DNA from: Hypoxylon rubiginosum
Lineage: Eukaryota > Ascomycota > Sordariomycetes > Xylariales > Hypoxylaceae
DNA: 64,000 nt
Direction: 5' to 3'
Assembly: GCA_902806565.1 (NCBI GenBank)
Contig: CADCXA010000007.1
Span: forward strand, 310,001 to 374,000
The notes under the pieces are model-generated. The model made no database searches and was not told the DNA's origin. It saw only the letters and a list, made by a program, of their open reading frames with translations. Below, one piece after another: positions 44,204-57,669 of this stretch (position 1 is the stretch's first letter; every line of letters starts with the position of its first letter). The translations under genes and the position numbers were made by a program.

Positions 44204-45906
44204 GGTTGGATATCCGAGCCTCCGGGTAAGAAAACAAAAAATATGTGGTAGAATGTTATGGTTTATATTCAAACAGAATAATGGATTCGTCTCGACTTCC
44301 GATTTGGGAGCCCGGAGTCTAGAATATCATAGAACGGGGTAGCCGTAGATCGTATAGTAGGTAAGTATAAAAAAGTAAAAAAAATAAAAAGTTCGAAACA
44401 CCAACCGAATCTCGAGCCAGACTTCGTGAGGTATGCCTGCGTGGTCTTGCAGCCTTAATGGTGCCAAGAGGTTGGTCGATGGGCAGATCACACTTAGGAG
44501 GGATGGATGGATCTCCCCAAGGTAGGTGGTAATAGGGTAAGATATGTAGTCTGCCGTGGTGATATCTGTTTAGCTGCCATTGGGTCAGCGTGACCGCGCA
44601 AGGCCGATAGCATACCTAATGATGGTTCGTTAAACATAGGGCATCCCCGTCGATGGGAACAAGCTTCTGGCCCGAGGCTTCGGGATATGGGACATGGACA
44701 GGGGCAGAGACAGAGAGAAGGGGGTGCCCATCAACGACGACGACGACGTCATAGCAGGATTATAACCTGTACCCAACATGAGAGGTGTTTGGATATACCT
44801 AATGTACTCCGTACGGAGGAAACAAGCTACCCCGCTCCCCTCGTCCTTGTCCTGAATACTTCCGAACTGGAAGAGCTCCAGCTTTCGCGGCTGGCAACCC
44901 CTTGTACAGGCAGACAGGTGAGACGACCCATCGCCAATCCCTCAAGTCTAGCCTCTCTGCCTCTCTACATTGTGCAAATCCCATATATGCCCACATCGTA
45001 AAAATAACCTCATAATTTAGCGTGCTGCCGCAAGAAGACCTTGCGAGCCATATCCTAACCAATAGGATGCCCGGATTGGGATCCGAAGAGATTGGCGAGT
45101 TTACACGTGTACAACTGGGCCGCTTTCATTATATGCAACTTTCAGGTCAGGTATTCGTCTTATTTGTCTTGGACCGTCACTTCGGGCACCGACACGTGTA
45201 AAGTGGCAGCGCTCCGCCTAATGGGAGCATCGAGAAGAGACATGGGGTTTTGCCCCAGGAGCCACCTCCCTTCAGTGTATTAGTTGAAGGTATCATACAA
45301 AAAAATTGAAGCAAGTGGCTTATGGCACTCAAGGCCAATTCTGAGCCAAACAAATTGCAAAACCATGCTATGAGTGGTAGCCTATCCCGCTCGCCTGACG
45401 CCCCGGCCCCGACTTGCCTGCCTGCGAGAAATCTAAACGCCAAAGTCGCTTGCCCTGAGTTGGTATCCCCGACAAATTGCCTAACCGTGATAATGACCGA
45501 TCCACCCAGATGCATAGACCACCCAACCGCATTCGCTAATCGTTAATTGGGAGGCGGAAACCCGTAGAATACTAAAACAATAGTGGACGGAAAGACGGCT
45601 GACGCTCGCCTGATGCCGTGGCCAGAAATGAATAGAAAGAAAAAAAAAACAAGCTTGACTGTTTGCTTGCTATCTGAGTAGGACCACCTGGCTAGGCGAC
45701 TGGTGCAATTCGTCCATACTGCCCTCCCTATTTACAACTCTGCGTCTCGTGCTGGAGGTTTCGTAGACGCTCGCCCAGTAGATGGTCATGAATCGTGAAG
45801 GCGTAGATTCGTTCATGACAGCGCATCTTCAAGATGCCCTCGATATTAATTACAATTATCCTCTTGTTTTGATACCAAGTGGGATATTGCGTGAAACCTG
45901 GGGTCT
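44204..45906. other. Intergenic (1.7 kb), carrier promoter and SGF73 terminator side
   Basis: Several short open frames lack any recognisable sequence. A run of cgacgacgacgacg at 44737-44750 is a minor microsatellite. Nothing else was seen. Confidence 0.5.
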
Positions 45907-47494
<1,588 letters not shown>

Positions 47495-48125
47495 CCTGGT
47501 CTAGGCTTCCAGTGTTTCTGGTGACTACCAATGCGGATGTGAGTGCTATAGGTGCAGCGCAAATGGACGGAGATGGAAAGTCGGTAGGTAGCAAGTTGTT
47601 GATGATTGAGGATGGGAAGATGGGATTGAGACTGAGAGTGTAGATTGATTGAAAGTCGCAGCGTTAAAGCTCAGGCGCGTGGATTGGCTTATCGGCTCAT
47701 GCGCTCACCTCTTATCAGTGATAAGACTATGCCACTTATCGATTTTCACCTAGGTATCTATATAAGGGTAGGGCTGTAGAGGTGGAGGTGGAGGCAAGAA
47801 GGAGGGGTGTAATTTGAATGGAAGAGAAAGAAAGTGGATACTATATATTACCTAGCGCACGGTCCACTTGATCTTTGTTCGATTTTAGTTTGCACCTAAA
47901 TTTATCGTTACCTCAACCAAACATTGAAGCTTCGATGTCCTTTTCCGATTTCATCCAGGTATCTCTTTATCATTATTTCTACCAGCTACTGGAGTTAGTT
48001 TACTTGGAAGAAGCCCCTAAAATGAGAATCCTTGCTACGGAGCTACTGCTCACGTCCCATTCGATACTTCAACCTTTAAACTGTTTTTAAACTGCTAGGG
48101 GAGGCAAGCTGGCAAGACGGCAAGA
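47495..48125. other. SGF73 promoter region
   Basis: Includes an 8-bp ggcaagac array at 48111-48137 at its end. A 71-codon plus-strand open frame at 47875-48090 is not recognisable. Confidence 0.5.
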
Positions 48126-48137
48126 CGGCAAGACGAC
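48111..48137. repeat. 8-bp tandem array (ggcaagac)n
   Basis: Three full copies plus flanking decayed copies. Confidence 0.75.
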
Positions 48138-48529
48138 AAGTTCAAGGAAGTTCATATATTGAATATATTGAATCGTACATATATCACAGGAATACACCAT
48201 GACCCATTTGTCGAATATGCCTTTATTGACCAACGACTTGGAACATCCTTCTGACTTGTAGATTACGTCCACATGTATCAGAACATTTTCAGGTCTACCC
48301 AAAGCCCGAGCGCGAATCAAAATCGCCTCATGATATTTTTCAACTCTAGTCTCGCCGGCAGCCTGTAAATGCGACTCGCCCATATGCCCCGTGTCCCCAT
48401 ATACGCCTTCGAAAACCCAGTAGATCTCAACCTCTTTAGCTCCAGCCACGCCTGTGAACGCCCGTCACCCGGATATAACTGCTCCGCAATCAGTGTCCTG
48501 AACGGCTGTTCTTTTTTTCTTTTCTTCAT
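48130..48529 (-). pseudogene. Coding-like remnant with a frame change
   Basis: One minus frame starts at ATG 48529 (overlapping the stop of the transcription factor) and reads EQPFRTLIAEQLYPGDGR. The protein-like sequence then continues in another frame as RAFTGVAGAKEVEIYWVFEG, HLQAAGETRVEKYHEAILIR and ARALGRPENVLIHVDVIYKS. Neither frame alone covers both parts, and a TGA blocks the second frame just upstream. A one-base loss near 48450 is the simplest reading; an intron ending at ttcacag (about 48446) is an alternative. I do not recognise the family. Confidence 0.3.
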
Positions 48530-50521
48530 TCGTCCTCGAATTCGAGCTTGAATTTCTGCTTGGTCGCTTCCTTGTCCAACTTGGCTCGATGCTCTTCCAT
48601 TATTTCGGCGAGCGCTAGGGCGTGCTGCATGCCCAACTGCTTCCAGACGACTAGCAGAACGTTATGGGCCCAGTTCCAATACTCCAGTGGAACGTTCGGG
48701 GCACACCCGGCGATCATGACGTGCCAGAGGTGGCTGGGTAGTCCCACGGCTCCGGAGCTACCTGGCCCATTCGACTCGAACTTGAGCGTGTCCTGGGGGG
48801 AGAGCATTGGATGATGCCAATGTGACGGTGTACTAATAAGAATATCCTGCGCCATTCGATCGATTGTGGCGTAGCATTTCGCTCTCCGGATCGCGGATAT
48901 GGTTTTGCTGCTGGAAATGGGATATTCGGTAATGAATTTGACGAGCCTCTGGTTCACGAGGATACGGGCCCATCGGTAATGATTCCATATTCGGGCACCC
49001 CAGATCATCTCGTACACGTGCCACTTTCCACGGAAAACCGCCTCGGGTGGACAGTCTCCCTGCTTCTCCGTGAAAGGAAACGCCTTGAGATGTGGGCCTT
49101 CTAAGGCGTCGAAGGTGTCTTCTAATGATAGGAACTGCTGTACGAGATCATCCGTGGCCGTACGGCCGTCAGTAAACACGGTATGTTCGGCTATCGCCGA
49201 CAATTGGAGGAGCCGGGCGCTAGCAAACACATGGTCACAGGCACAGCTCTCGGACGATGAATGCATCAGAAACCTGCAGAACTTGAGCGTGTCGAAGAAG
49301 GCGGGCGGGAGAGGCGTGTCTGTCATCTGATAGGGAATGAGCTAGGTCATCTTGTTAGCTGTTTGTCGGGACGGAAAAGAGTAAGGTGAAATAATACCAT
49401 CGAGAACAGTAACATTACTATTGCGTATCCGCCTTTGGTCAGGTTCGGGGCAGGTCCACCGCCTGGAGTCGCAGGGCTCGGGGTCGCAGTCGGTGGTAAG
49501 GGCAATACAGACCGCAGGACGGCTACAGCGCCATTGATGTGTGTGTTGGCTGAGCCCACTGTCGATCTAGGGCCTTTGCCTTGTACAACCTGTGTTCGGT
49601 GAGCAACTCATCCCTACAGCGATATGATATAGGCTGGTGATTCACCTCAAACAAGGCGAGTGCTACAACGCCTCGCACGCGCGCTACAAGGCTAGAGGGG
49701 TCATTGGCAGCGATGAGTTGTCCGGTATGCTTCAAGGCTGCGACATATTGAGAACGTGCGACCATGTTCAGGTTCTTATCCCCTTGCAGGTTGGATAGCC
49801 CTGCGAGGCCTACGGCTATCATGACATTCTGAGTGGTGCCGACTTCCGCACAGTACGTCGCAACTTGATCGTGTGTTCTTGGTGAGTCCGGGTGGTTCAT
49901 GAGATAGCGATTGATATAGAATTGCATCCCCTGTTGTTCCAAGTTGAGGTTAACCTTCTTAGGTAGCCGGGCCGAGGCTATGTCCTGCGGCGGCGACGGG
50001 CTGCTTGACGACGGACTGTCCGAAGAACCGCTCAGCGATTCGATGGCCCATGCCGAAGAGCTGGAACCTGCGGTTGAGCCGCTCCCGTCAATGGGAGACC
50101 CCGAAGAGCCCCACTGAGCGTGAGCCTTTTGTATGACCTTGCTGCTCTCATCTCGAAACATGAGAGACAGCTGGTCTCGATAGCCGGGGCATTTCTTGCC
50201 CACGCGGATGCACTGCGAGCATTCTGGTCGTTTCTTATCGCACTACATATACAATCTGATCGTCAATTCTGCGTTCCACCATCTATTAATATGACCCGGC
50301 ATCTTGGGTCGACCGATGCGAATGCAGGGCAGACCATGCAGTCAAAGCTCACGGCATCCACAATACGATGCCGCCAGGTACACCGTTCTACCTCGCCTGC
50401 ATGGCCGCCAAAGTGGATGCAAGGCATCAAAAGACACAAGAGGCTACGAGCTCGTACGCACCTTTATACGTCTTGTCCGACAGTTCTGGCATCCCTGGGA
50501 GGCCTTCCCACAATAAACCAT
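48526..50521 (-). CDS. Zn2Cys6 transcription factor (554 aa)
   Basis: Predicted exons are 50521-50462, 50242-49646, 49589-49398 and 49341-48526. Joining exons 1 and 2 restores a complete zinc cluster, GCQNCRTRRIKCDKKRPECS then QCIRVGKKCPGY, with all six cysteines. Exon 1 ends exactly after RRIK. This first intron (219 nt) is longer than its neighbours. A Ser-rich linker follows, then the DUF3468/fungal TF-2 type region: NRYLMNHPDSPRTHDQVATY, QYVAALKHTGQLIAAND and VRGVVALALFEVVQGKGPRS. The C-terminal part has WHVYEMIWGARIWNHYRWAR and PLEYWNWAHNVLLVVWKQLG. Targets are unknown, and no metabolic cluster lies next to it. Confidence 0.85.
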
Positions 50522-53500
50522 TGTGCGACGACGACGCCAGGATAGGCAACCAGTTCGAACAAATCAGAAATGATTATTATTATTTTTCGACTTTAGTCGC
50601 TGCGTAGCAAGACCGGTGTCTCCGGGTCGGAGTGGCAGCAGTCGGTTGGGTTGGTCAATACTGCTGCTGTCGGGTGTCGAAAAGGGAAAGCAGTTCGTCA
50701 GAGTCGCGGGGAATAAGAAGGATCATAATTATACGAGGACTAGCGGCCCTAGTGTTTTGACCATATGTGCCTCTTCACCGTCAACCTCTATAAAAGGCCA
50801 GTGGAGTGCCAGCTCTAGCAGTCAAGTTTCTCTTGCGACTTTTCTCCAGAGTTTTCTCGACGTGTGTTCGAAAAGGTGGTGCACCGAGCCCGGACGGGAT
50901 GTGTTGCACGCGTCGTCAGGATCGGAAGCCAACGGCGATCCCACGGCTTTCGAATTCGTTCAATGTACTTGGATGTACTTGGACAGACGACAGACCATCA
51001 ACGGCACCAAATATATTCTACTATGTGTTGTCCCCGATACGACTTAAGAACTTATCTTCCTAAGCCAAGCGGCTCGATACTATGGGAGAGAATTATTTGA
51101 TAAGAGGTGAAGGTCCGCGAAGAATGGACAATGACAATGAAGCTTGGAGAAGGTAGCCTAGAGCGCTACGTAGTACGTGTATGTATGTTAGGTGTGTGTG
51201 TAAGTATGTAAGTATGTATGTATATATGAACCCGATGGGTGGCCGTGATGGGGGGTTCACGGTATTAAGGAATAGTTATACTGTATGTATATCCGCCTCG
51301 TACTTGTGGTTGATGAATCACAATCCTTCCAAGTGACTAGTCTCTACTGCAGCGGCCGATGAGAACCTCCTATCTTGCAGGGTAGACCACTTCTCATTGG
51401 TGATGTTCTACATGGGTGGTTTTCTTTTTCTGGTGGAAGCGTATCTCCTACCTCCGGAAACTCGAAGTGTTTTGAAACTCGAAAGAAACAGAAGAAAAGA
51501 AGAAGAAGAAGAAAAAAGAAACCAGGTACCTAGGTAGAGCTACCGAATAGGAACTTCCCCGCTTTCCCTTAGACCCAAACATCCGTCTGGTGTGGGGGGT
51601 AGGATAGATCGAGGTCGAGGTTATCGGAAGGGATTTCCAAGGATTAAAACAAGCCGGGATTGTTTCTACAAATGGTAGAGGTTTTAGTACGCGGGATCGG
51701 GGTTCGTTAGGCGTATTGGCGTCGTGCATGTCGGGTCACAGGCGGGCCACGCTATAACCGGTAGGTACAAGTACAGCAGGAATATCTAATGCAGCTCTAG
51801 CAGCTCCTAGGTAGCAGCTCTACCTAGATAGTGTGTAATTCCTACCAGGTACTGCATATAACCCATCCATACCGAGGTAAGTATCAGATATTAACTTTGT
51901 ATCCGGCGACTGGGTAAACTGAAATACTATATTAAATGTCTTAAAATATCTTAAAATATCTACTCATGTACCTGGTAGGCATGTATTTCATTAATTACAT
52001 GCTTACGTCACTATAGGGTTGCCCTAATTATAGCTTTTTTATTTTCCGTGCCTGAAGAACAGAACAGAACATCAAACATCCCGTCCTTATCCAATTTCAC
52101 TCTGTTCACAAGCAGGCAAGACGCAACGTTCATCACGTTCATCGCCCCCTTACCTTAGTCCTTACTATTAACTGCCTAGATATATGAAAGCATCAGGGTT
52201 TGCGAACCGGGTGCTACGTTATGAGAACCCGGGTGTCACTTTCCGGCCTGGCCTGACCCCGAGGGGCGAGGGGCCGAGGGGCTCAGTATTCTAGACGAGC
52301 TAGGTGAATATTCTAGACGGGCTAGGTGGAGGCTTCGTTCAAGGACTTCATCTAGCCCTGCCAACCAAAAGAAGAAGAAATTAAAACCCCAAAAGGTTCA
52401 TCGATACCTTATATTCTCATATGACGGCCGACTCTTCTTCCAGACTGATAATTGCTTATTCTTATTCTTCTTCATGAGCTCTTTTTCTTCATTCACCGGT
52501 TTAGAAAGTAAGGCCGATAATCGCCTTCCAGAACGATAAGAGACTCGTCACTGAACTACCTAGGCACGCCTTTTACGGGCCTTAATTGACTTCACTATCG
52601 TGCTAGGATACCGACAGGGCTTCAGGAGGGGTTCCGACGTCGCCCTACTACCCGAGTCGTCCAGGTCGTCACGACGTGAATCTTCAGGGTCCGACCCAGG
52701 GTAGGAAGGAGAATTTTCCAAACAAAAACTGTCCGATTCCGAAATATTCCAGTATGACAGTATGACAGCTCATTCTTGGCTTAAGATACCATCCACGTCA
52801 CTTTGGTTACTGTGACGAATGTTTACCTCGCTCGCCTGCATCAACCCCCGTGCTCCTGTGCAGTGCAGGTAGCATTCCTGCAGCTGTCAACTTCTCCAAA
52901 GTTTAGACCAACGACGATCTTCACCCTTCGACAATTGCATTCCATATGCATGCGCTCCTCGTTTAGCTCACCAACAATCATTATTTGTTGAAAATTGTGT
53001 GATCGTTCACTATCACAAGCAAGCGAGGCTATGGAAGAGGGGCTCGAAAGGGGTCAAGCGTGCAACGCTATCATCTTGATTTACCCCTAGTCTATACTTA
53101 CCCCTTGGTCGGAGAATAAACGTGGGTGACAGGACAGTCAGACAGTGCCTCGTTTGGTTTTAAACGAAAGTACATCACATCACGTCGCGGGTCGCAAAAG
53201 GTGGACTACCCACTAAGTACGGCGAGATAGCTATTGGCTGCTCTTCACTGCTAAGTACACTGCCAAACATGTTGGCGTGGGATATTGCACGATACCCAAG
53301 GCGTACCGGTATCATCCCGTCTCCGAACTTTGTCCACATCAATGCCGGTGCTCAAAGTAAGGGGCTTCGTCGATTCTGTAAGGTAGATCCGTATATTCTA
53401 TGAACGCATTACACCGGTATCACCCCTTTCTTTAGTGCGAACACACTAACAACAGGTAATTTCCGTCTATTGAACGCCTAACCTTTCTCTCAAGTATGAT

Positions 53501-53581
53501 ATACTTTGGTAATGACTTGCCTGACTCAACCGTGGCAGTGAACTCAAGGAAAAAAGCAACTCTCGTTCATCCGACACAACT
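50522..53581. other. Long intergenic region (3.1 kb)
   Basis: Promoter side of the Zn2Cys6 gene and terminator side of the RTA1 gene. It has a gtatgtaagtatg-type microsatellite at 51179-51228, a perfect TACCTAGGTA palindrome at 51527-51536 and a repeated attctagacg(a/g)gctaggtg unit at 52289-52329. Small open frames (for example 50616-51047) carry no family signal. Confidence 0.5.
51179..51228. repeat. TATG/TGTG microsatellite
   Basis: Tetranucleotide-like gtatgtatg and gtgtgtgtaagtatgtaag units in tandem. Confidence 0.65.
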
Positions 53582-54765
53582 TTACACTTCGCGTAACCCA
53601 ACGATCGACCCGTCCTGGCTTGCTAGTTCTCTTGCGTCGGACGGCTGCTTGGGAACTCTAAAGCCCATGTGCGGAATATAGGAACCTGGGAAGGTGAAGC
53701 ACAGACTACATGCAACTAGGAAGATAGGTAGGGTGTCGAAGACATACATACTACGGAGCTGAATGTTAGTTTGTGGGAGACAGGCGAGGGCCAAACTTCC
53801 AGATCACTTACAACCACTCTTGCCGCATGACAGCACCGTCTGTGCCCTCGGCGAACTCGACAACACGGAATGCCGATCGGATCTATATAACATCGTCAAT
53901 TGGAGGCCTACAAGAGGGCAGTTGGGGTTTGAAAAGACTCACCAGAACCAAAACGCAAGAAATATTAATGGCATATAGGAGACGTCTCCAGTTAGGGTTG
54001 ATCTTCCGTGGTGACCCCTTGACGGATACAGTACCGCCGCTACCAGCATCTTCATACCTTGACTGGAGGTTGGTCACGAATTGTCGGGAGGTGAAGTGAA
54101 AGCGGGCAGCGACAATGGTGAAAAGTCCAAACGCTGCAATCTGTATAGCAAGACCAGCGAGTGCCATATTCTTGCCCGTGTTTAATTTTTTCGCAGCGTT
54201 CTTGTCCGTGGCCTGTGTGCTTGACACCATGACGGCACCGATAAGCTGGACTACCAGAGCGACCACGTCGCAAGCAACGAAGATGGGTGTGATCCAGCGA
54301 GCTATGTTGATTAGTGCACTTTAGTTACCGATATGACTGGCATACGTACGTGGGACCCAGAGGAGCCTCATAGTCCTCTGTTGAGCGGGAACGACATGAA
54401 CAACGATTCGACCAAACACGACATAGATGGCGGCAGCCATGAGGACAGGGGCAAGTATAATGACGCAAAATTGAACGGCGTAAAGATTCAGGTTGGTTGG
54501 GTCACCGGCGGACTTGATTCGATCGGCATATCCGAGGACTTCCACTATAGCACGATGGTCAGAACCTAGGCGAGATCGACGAGCACCCGGGAGAACACTT
54601 ACTGAATATCGCAACAAGTTGGACTATCCACACCCAAGCTCTCTTCTGAATGGTCATGAAGGTAGACCAGAGGAAAGTCACGCCGAACAGAGCGCAGGAG
54701 ACAGCGGCTACCGCCTCGAACGGATCATACCGGTAGAAAGAGACGTTCCCCTTTGGTAAAGGCAT
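53582..54765 (-). CDS. RTA1-family seven-helix membrane protein
   Basis: Lipid-translocating-exporter-type membrane protein of the RTA1/RTM1/RSB1 family. Predicted exons are 54765-54603, 54544-54350, 54301-53943, 53882-53812 and 53750-53582 (318 aa). The N-terminus SFYRYDPFEAVAAVSCALFG is the family form. Hydrophobic helices and motifs follow in order: the first helix after YRYDP, MEVLGYADR after the first intron, FCVIILAPVLMAAAIYVVFG, ARWITPIFVACDVVALVVQL, QIAAFGLFTIVAARFHF and NWRRLLYAINISCVLVL. Then come the RTA1 signature IRSAFRVVEFAEGTDGAVMR and EWFMYVFDTLPIFLVA, both built across splice joins. Family members often affect drug or sphingoid-base resistance; that role is not shown here. 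Confidence 0.88.
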
Positions 54766-55878
54766 ATTGACGATAGATACCTTAGGTAGGTAAGGTTAAA
54801 CGGATGCACAACTAGGAACAACATTCAACTGCCAGAGCAACGAAGGCGTGGTATATAAGGAGAAACTGGATTGACTCGACAATCTAGGCTGCTAGATGTT
54901 AAAGAAGCTATAGGTACATAGTAATATAATAGGATTTGTGTCGCCCGGCCCATTATACCAACCTGACTCGTCTAGTTAGCTGCCTATGTAAAAGAGGCGC
55001 CACAACGGTGGGAAATGTGCCGGATGGTCCTGCCGAGTTGCAACCCAAAACCGACTTCAAGATGATTATTGACCGTCGAGGTATCAGGAGCTAGGAGAAT
55101 GCGCCTCAATCTGGTATGAGCTTTGATAGTCTTCCATCCTAATCGGGTTTAGTGTACGAGGCAATAGGGGGGTGATGGGGTCTAGAATGCCTCGCTTGCC
55201 TCAGCTGTGTACTCAGCCTCGAGGAGCAAAAACTATCCGATATTTATGACGCGTAAGCGGAGATTCACATAGCAAAGATAAGGATCTATTCTCTATTCTC
55301 TATAGTCTCTAGATAACAGACTACCTACACAAGAAGCATACGAAGTGGCATTTCCGGCGGTGGCTTAGACTGGTCTACTCAGTTCGTATCACGTCCCTAG
55401 TAATTTCCCGTACGTCGTCTCAACTCTGAATCCCATCCGATTGGGAAGGGGGTATCAAACCAAACACACGAAATCAAGGCACAAGGCTCCTATCTAAAGG
55501 TCCCATTTCTCACACATATAAGCGGAGCGAATGAATATTCACTACTGTCTTCCAAAAATACTACGACGAACCATCATATAACATGCGTGTGCTTAATGCT
55601 GCTAGTCTAGTAAAGGACTACTAATGTTTTGATAGGTATCTCACGGTAGGCAATTTCATTTTTCATATCCGTCTCCTACTTATACAGACACTAATAACAA
55701 AGCATTCACAGGTAGTACTAAAGTCTGAATTTGAAGAGGCGGCTATATGATTGCCTACCCAGGTAGTCGTAGATGTGAATTACCTATACATTGTCATTAT
55801 TCGCAATATCTTCTCTAATGTACGAAAACAGCCAAACAGCGTACAGCTCTAGGTAGGTAAATAACTATCGCCGCTAAT
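54766..55878. other. Intergenic (1.1 kb)
   Basis: RTA1 promoter side and APH-like gene terminator side. AT-rich, with no gene, repeat or RNA recognised. Confidence 0.55.
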
Positions 55879-56892
55879 CTACCACACGTAAATCCCCTTC
55901 TCGGGATCATATTTCCTTCGCGGTACCTCCGGGTTGTAGTAGAACTTAGTCTCCAGCTGTGAAAAGCGGAACTGGAAGACCGTCATCTCCTCTTCGTACG
56001 GCGCCAGGATCTGGTCCAGGACGCACTCCTTCCCGGTCAGGAACGACTTCTCCGCGCCGCACGTCTCCCAGAGACGCCCCCAGACCCGGCAGTACTCCCA
56101 GTACTCGGGCAGGTAGCCGGCCTGCGACCAGTCGAGGAGCGCGACGACCTTGGACCCGCGGACGAGGATGTTGCGCGGGTGCAGGTTGTTGTACGTCATG
56201 ACGAGCCGGTGCCGGAGCATCGCCGTGGTATCAAACATGGACCAGAGGGCGTGGAAGCGCGGGTCGCGGTCCGCGACCTCCTTGGTGTTCTGGTACCAGG
56301 CCCGGAGGAGGCCGCGGTTGAAGTCCTTCTCGCCCGCGTACACGCGGTTCGCGGGCACGCACTCGAAGAAGTCGTCGCGGACGGGCGTCCCGTCGACGGC
56401 GCCGACGAAGGGCCCCTCCTGGGACGCCAGCGTCGCGAAGTGCCGCCGCAGCTGCGCGACGACGTCCGTCTTCTCGCGCGCCGAGTACGCGGGCCACGCG
56501 TGCTCGAGCGGCCGGCCCTCGACGTACTCCATCAGCATCTGCGCGTCGTCCGTCGGGCCGTCGTCGTAGAGGACCTCGTACACCTCGGGGACGGGGACGT
56601 CGGTGTACTCGCGGACGATGCGCATCGTGTAGGCCTCGCTGAGCAGCCGGGACGTGCCCTGCTTGACGACGGTCCGCCCGTCGGGCATGAGGTACGCGTG
56701 CGAGGAGACGCCGAGACGGCCGCCCTCCTTGACCGCGCGGGCCAGCTCCGAGTCGGGGATGAGGCAGCTCTCGTCGAGCCTCGAGCTCCTGGCGGCGCCG
56801 GACTTGTTCTTGCCCAGCGAGATGGAGGCGAGCCGGGAGGTTATGTCTCCTCCATGTTTGGGGGCTGGGATGTCGACAGACGTCGTATCCAT
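55879..56892 (-). CDS. APH/choline-kinase-fold protein with altered catalytic motif
   Basis: Single exon of 337 aa, member of the aminoglycoside-phosphotransferase-like family common in fungi. Visible parts are the ATP-side strand YLMPDGRTVVKQGTSRLLSE (nucleotide-binding Lys), the linker AQMLMEYVEGRPLEHAWPAY and the catalytic loop, which reads MTYNNLHPRNILVRG. The family normally has H-G/A-D-L there; Tyr and Asn replace the His and catalytic Asp. The metal-binding Asp remains in VVALLDWSQAGYLPEYWEYC. The tail is a hydrophilic FYYNPEVPRRKYDPEKGIYV. It may be a pseudoenzyme or use an altered mechanism. The gene is GC-rich throughout, unlike both flanks. The substrate is unknown. Confidence 0.8.
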   Translation of the reverse strand: MDTTSVDIPAPKHGGDITSRLASISLGKNKSGAARSSRLDESCLIPDSELARAVKEGGRLGVSSHAYLMPDGRTVVKQGTSRLLSEAYTMRIVREYTDVPVPEVYEVLYDDGPTDDAQMLMEYVEGRPLEHAWPAYSAREKTDVVAQLRRHFATLASQEGPFVGAVDGTPVRDDFFECVPANRVYAGEKDFNRGLLRAWYQNTKEVADRDPRFHALWSMFDTTAMLRHRLVMTYNNLHPRNILVRGSKVVALLDWSQAGYLPEYWEYCRVWGRLWETCGAEKSFLTGKECVLDQILAPYEEEMTVFQFRFSQLETKFYYNPEVPRRKYDPEKGIYVW

Positions 56893-57669
56893 TGCGTAGA
56901 TAAGAGTTGGGGACGGGAAAAACTGAATAGGCCGCTGTCAACTTAGCTGAAGCCAAGTTAAGGGGTAAGTAGTTTTCGGCTTAGTTTGCGAAATTACCCG
57001 CAACTTGGGTATCTGTTCATCAACAGGAACAGACGGATTTATACTAGATTGGTAAGAGCGATAGCCGTGTCGCTTGTTACAATGCCTTTGTAGGAATAAA
57101 CAGTGATTGTTTCTTAGGACGCCTTGGTGATAGGTACATTTTAGGCACGTATTTTAAACAATGCCCTTGTTCTATGAATTATCAATATTGTAAACAAGGA
57201 GCGAACTTGATACCGAGAAAACCAGATAGCTTCTCACGACAACATCATTTAGGAGATTCCATTTAGGATTGTGCAATATTACTATCTTGTCTTTTGTTCT
57301 TTCACCTCTTCGATGGAGGATTTCTTAGTATGAAGGACCTTGTAATCAACGTCCTCGAGCTCCCCTATGTTCCTCCCTTAGGATCTGATCAACGCCTCAA
57401 TGCAGGTGGCTAGTAGGTATCCGAACTCGACGCATTTGTCCTTCTTCCTCTGGCAAGAACCATTCTTCATTCGGATCACAACCTGGCACCAAAATAATGA
57501 CCAGTCGGGGTCAAGGCGGAACGGGGGGTGGTCCATCTATGTTATATTAGCGCACAACACTCCTACCAGTATTGTGACGGCAAAGATCCTAGGGCTTACC
57601 TCACTAAGTCTTAATCTATGCCCTGTAAATAAGGGAAACAAAGCGAGCCGTACGTATCCTTGCTATCGT
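56893..57669. other. Intergenic (0.8 kb)
   Basis: AT-rich and without recognisable gene, RNA or repeat. Confidence 0.55.

Noticed and set aside
48526..56892. Secondary-metabolite cluster around the Zn2Cys6, RTA1 and APH-like genes
   Set aside because: No polyketide synthase, peptide synthetase, terpene cyclase or P450 is present, and the genes are separated by 1-3 kb of ordinary spacer.
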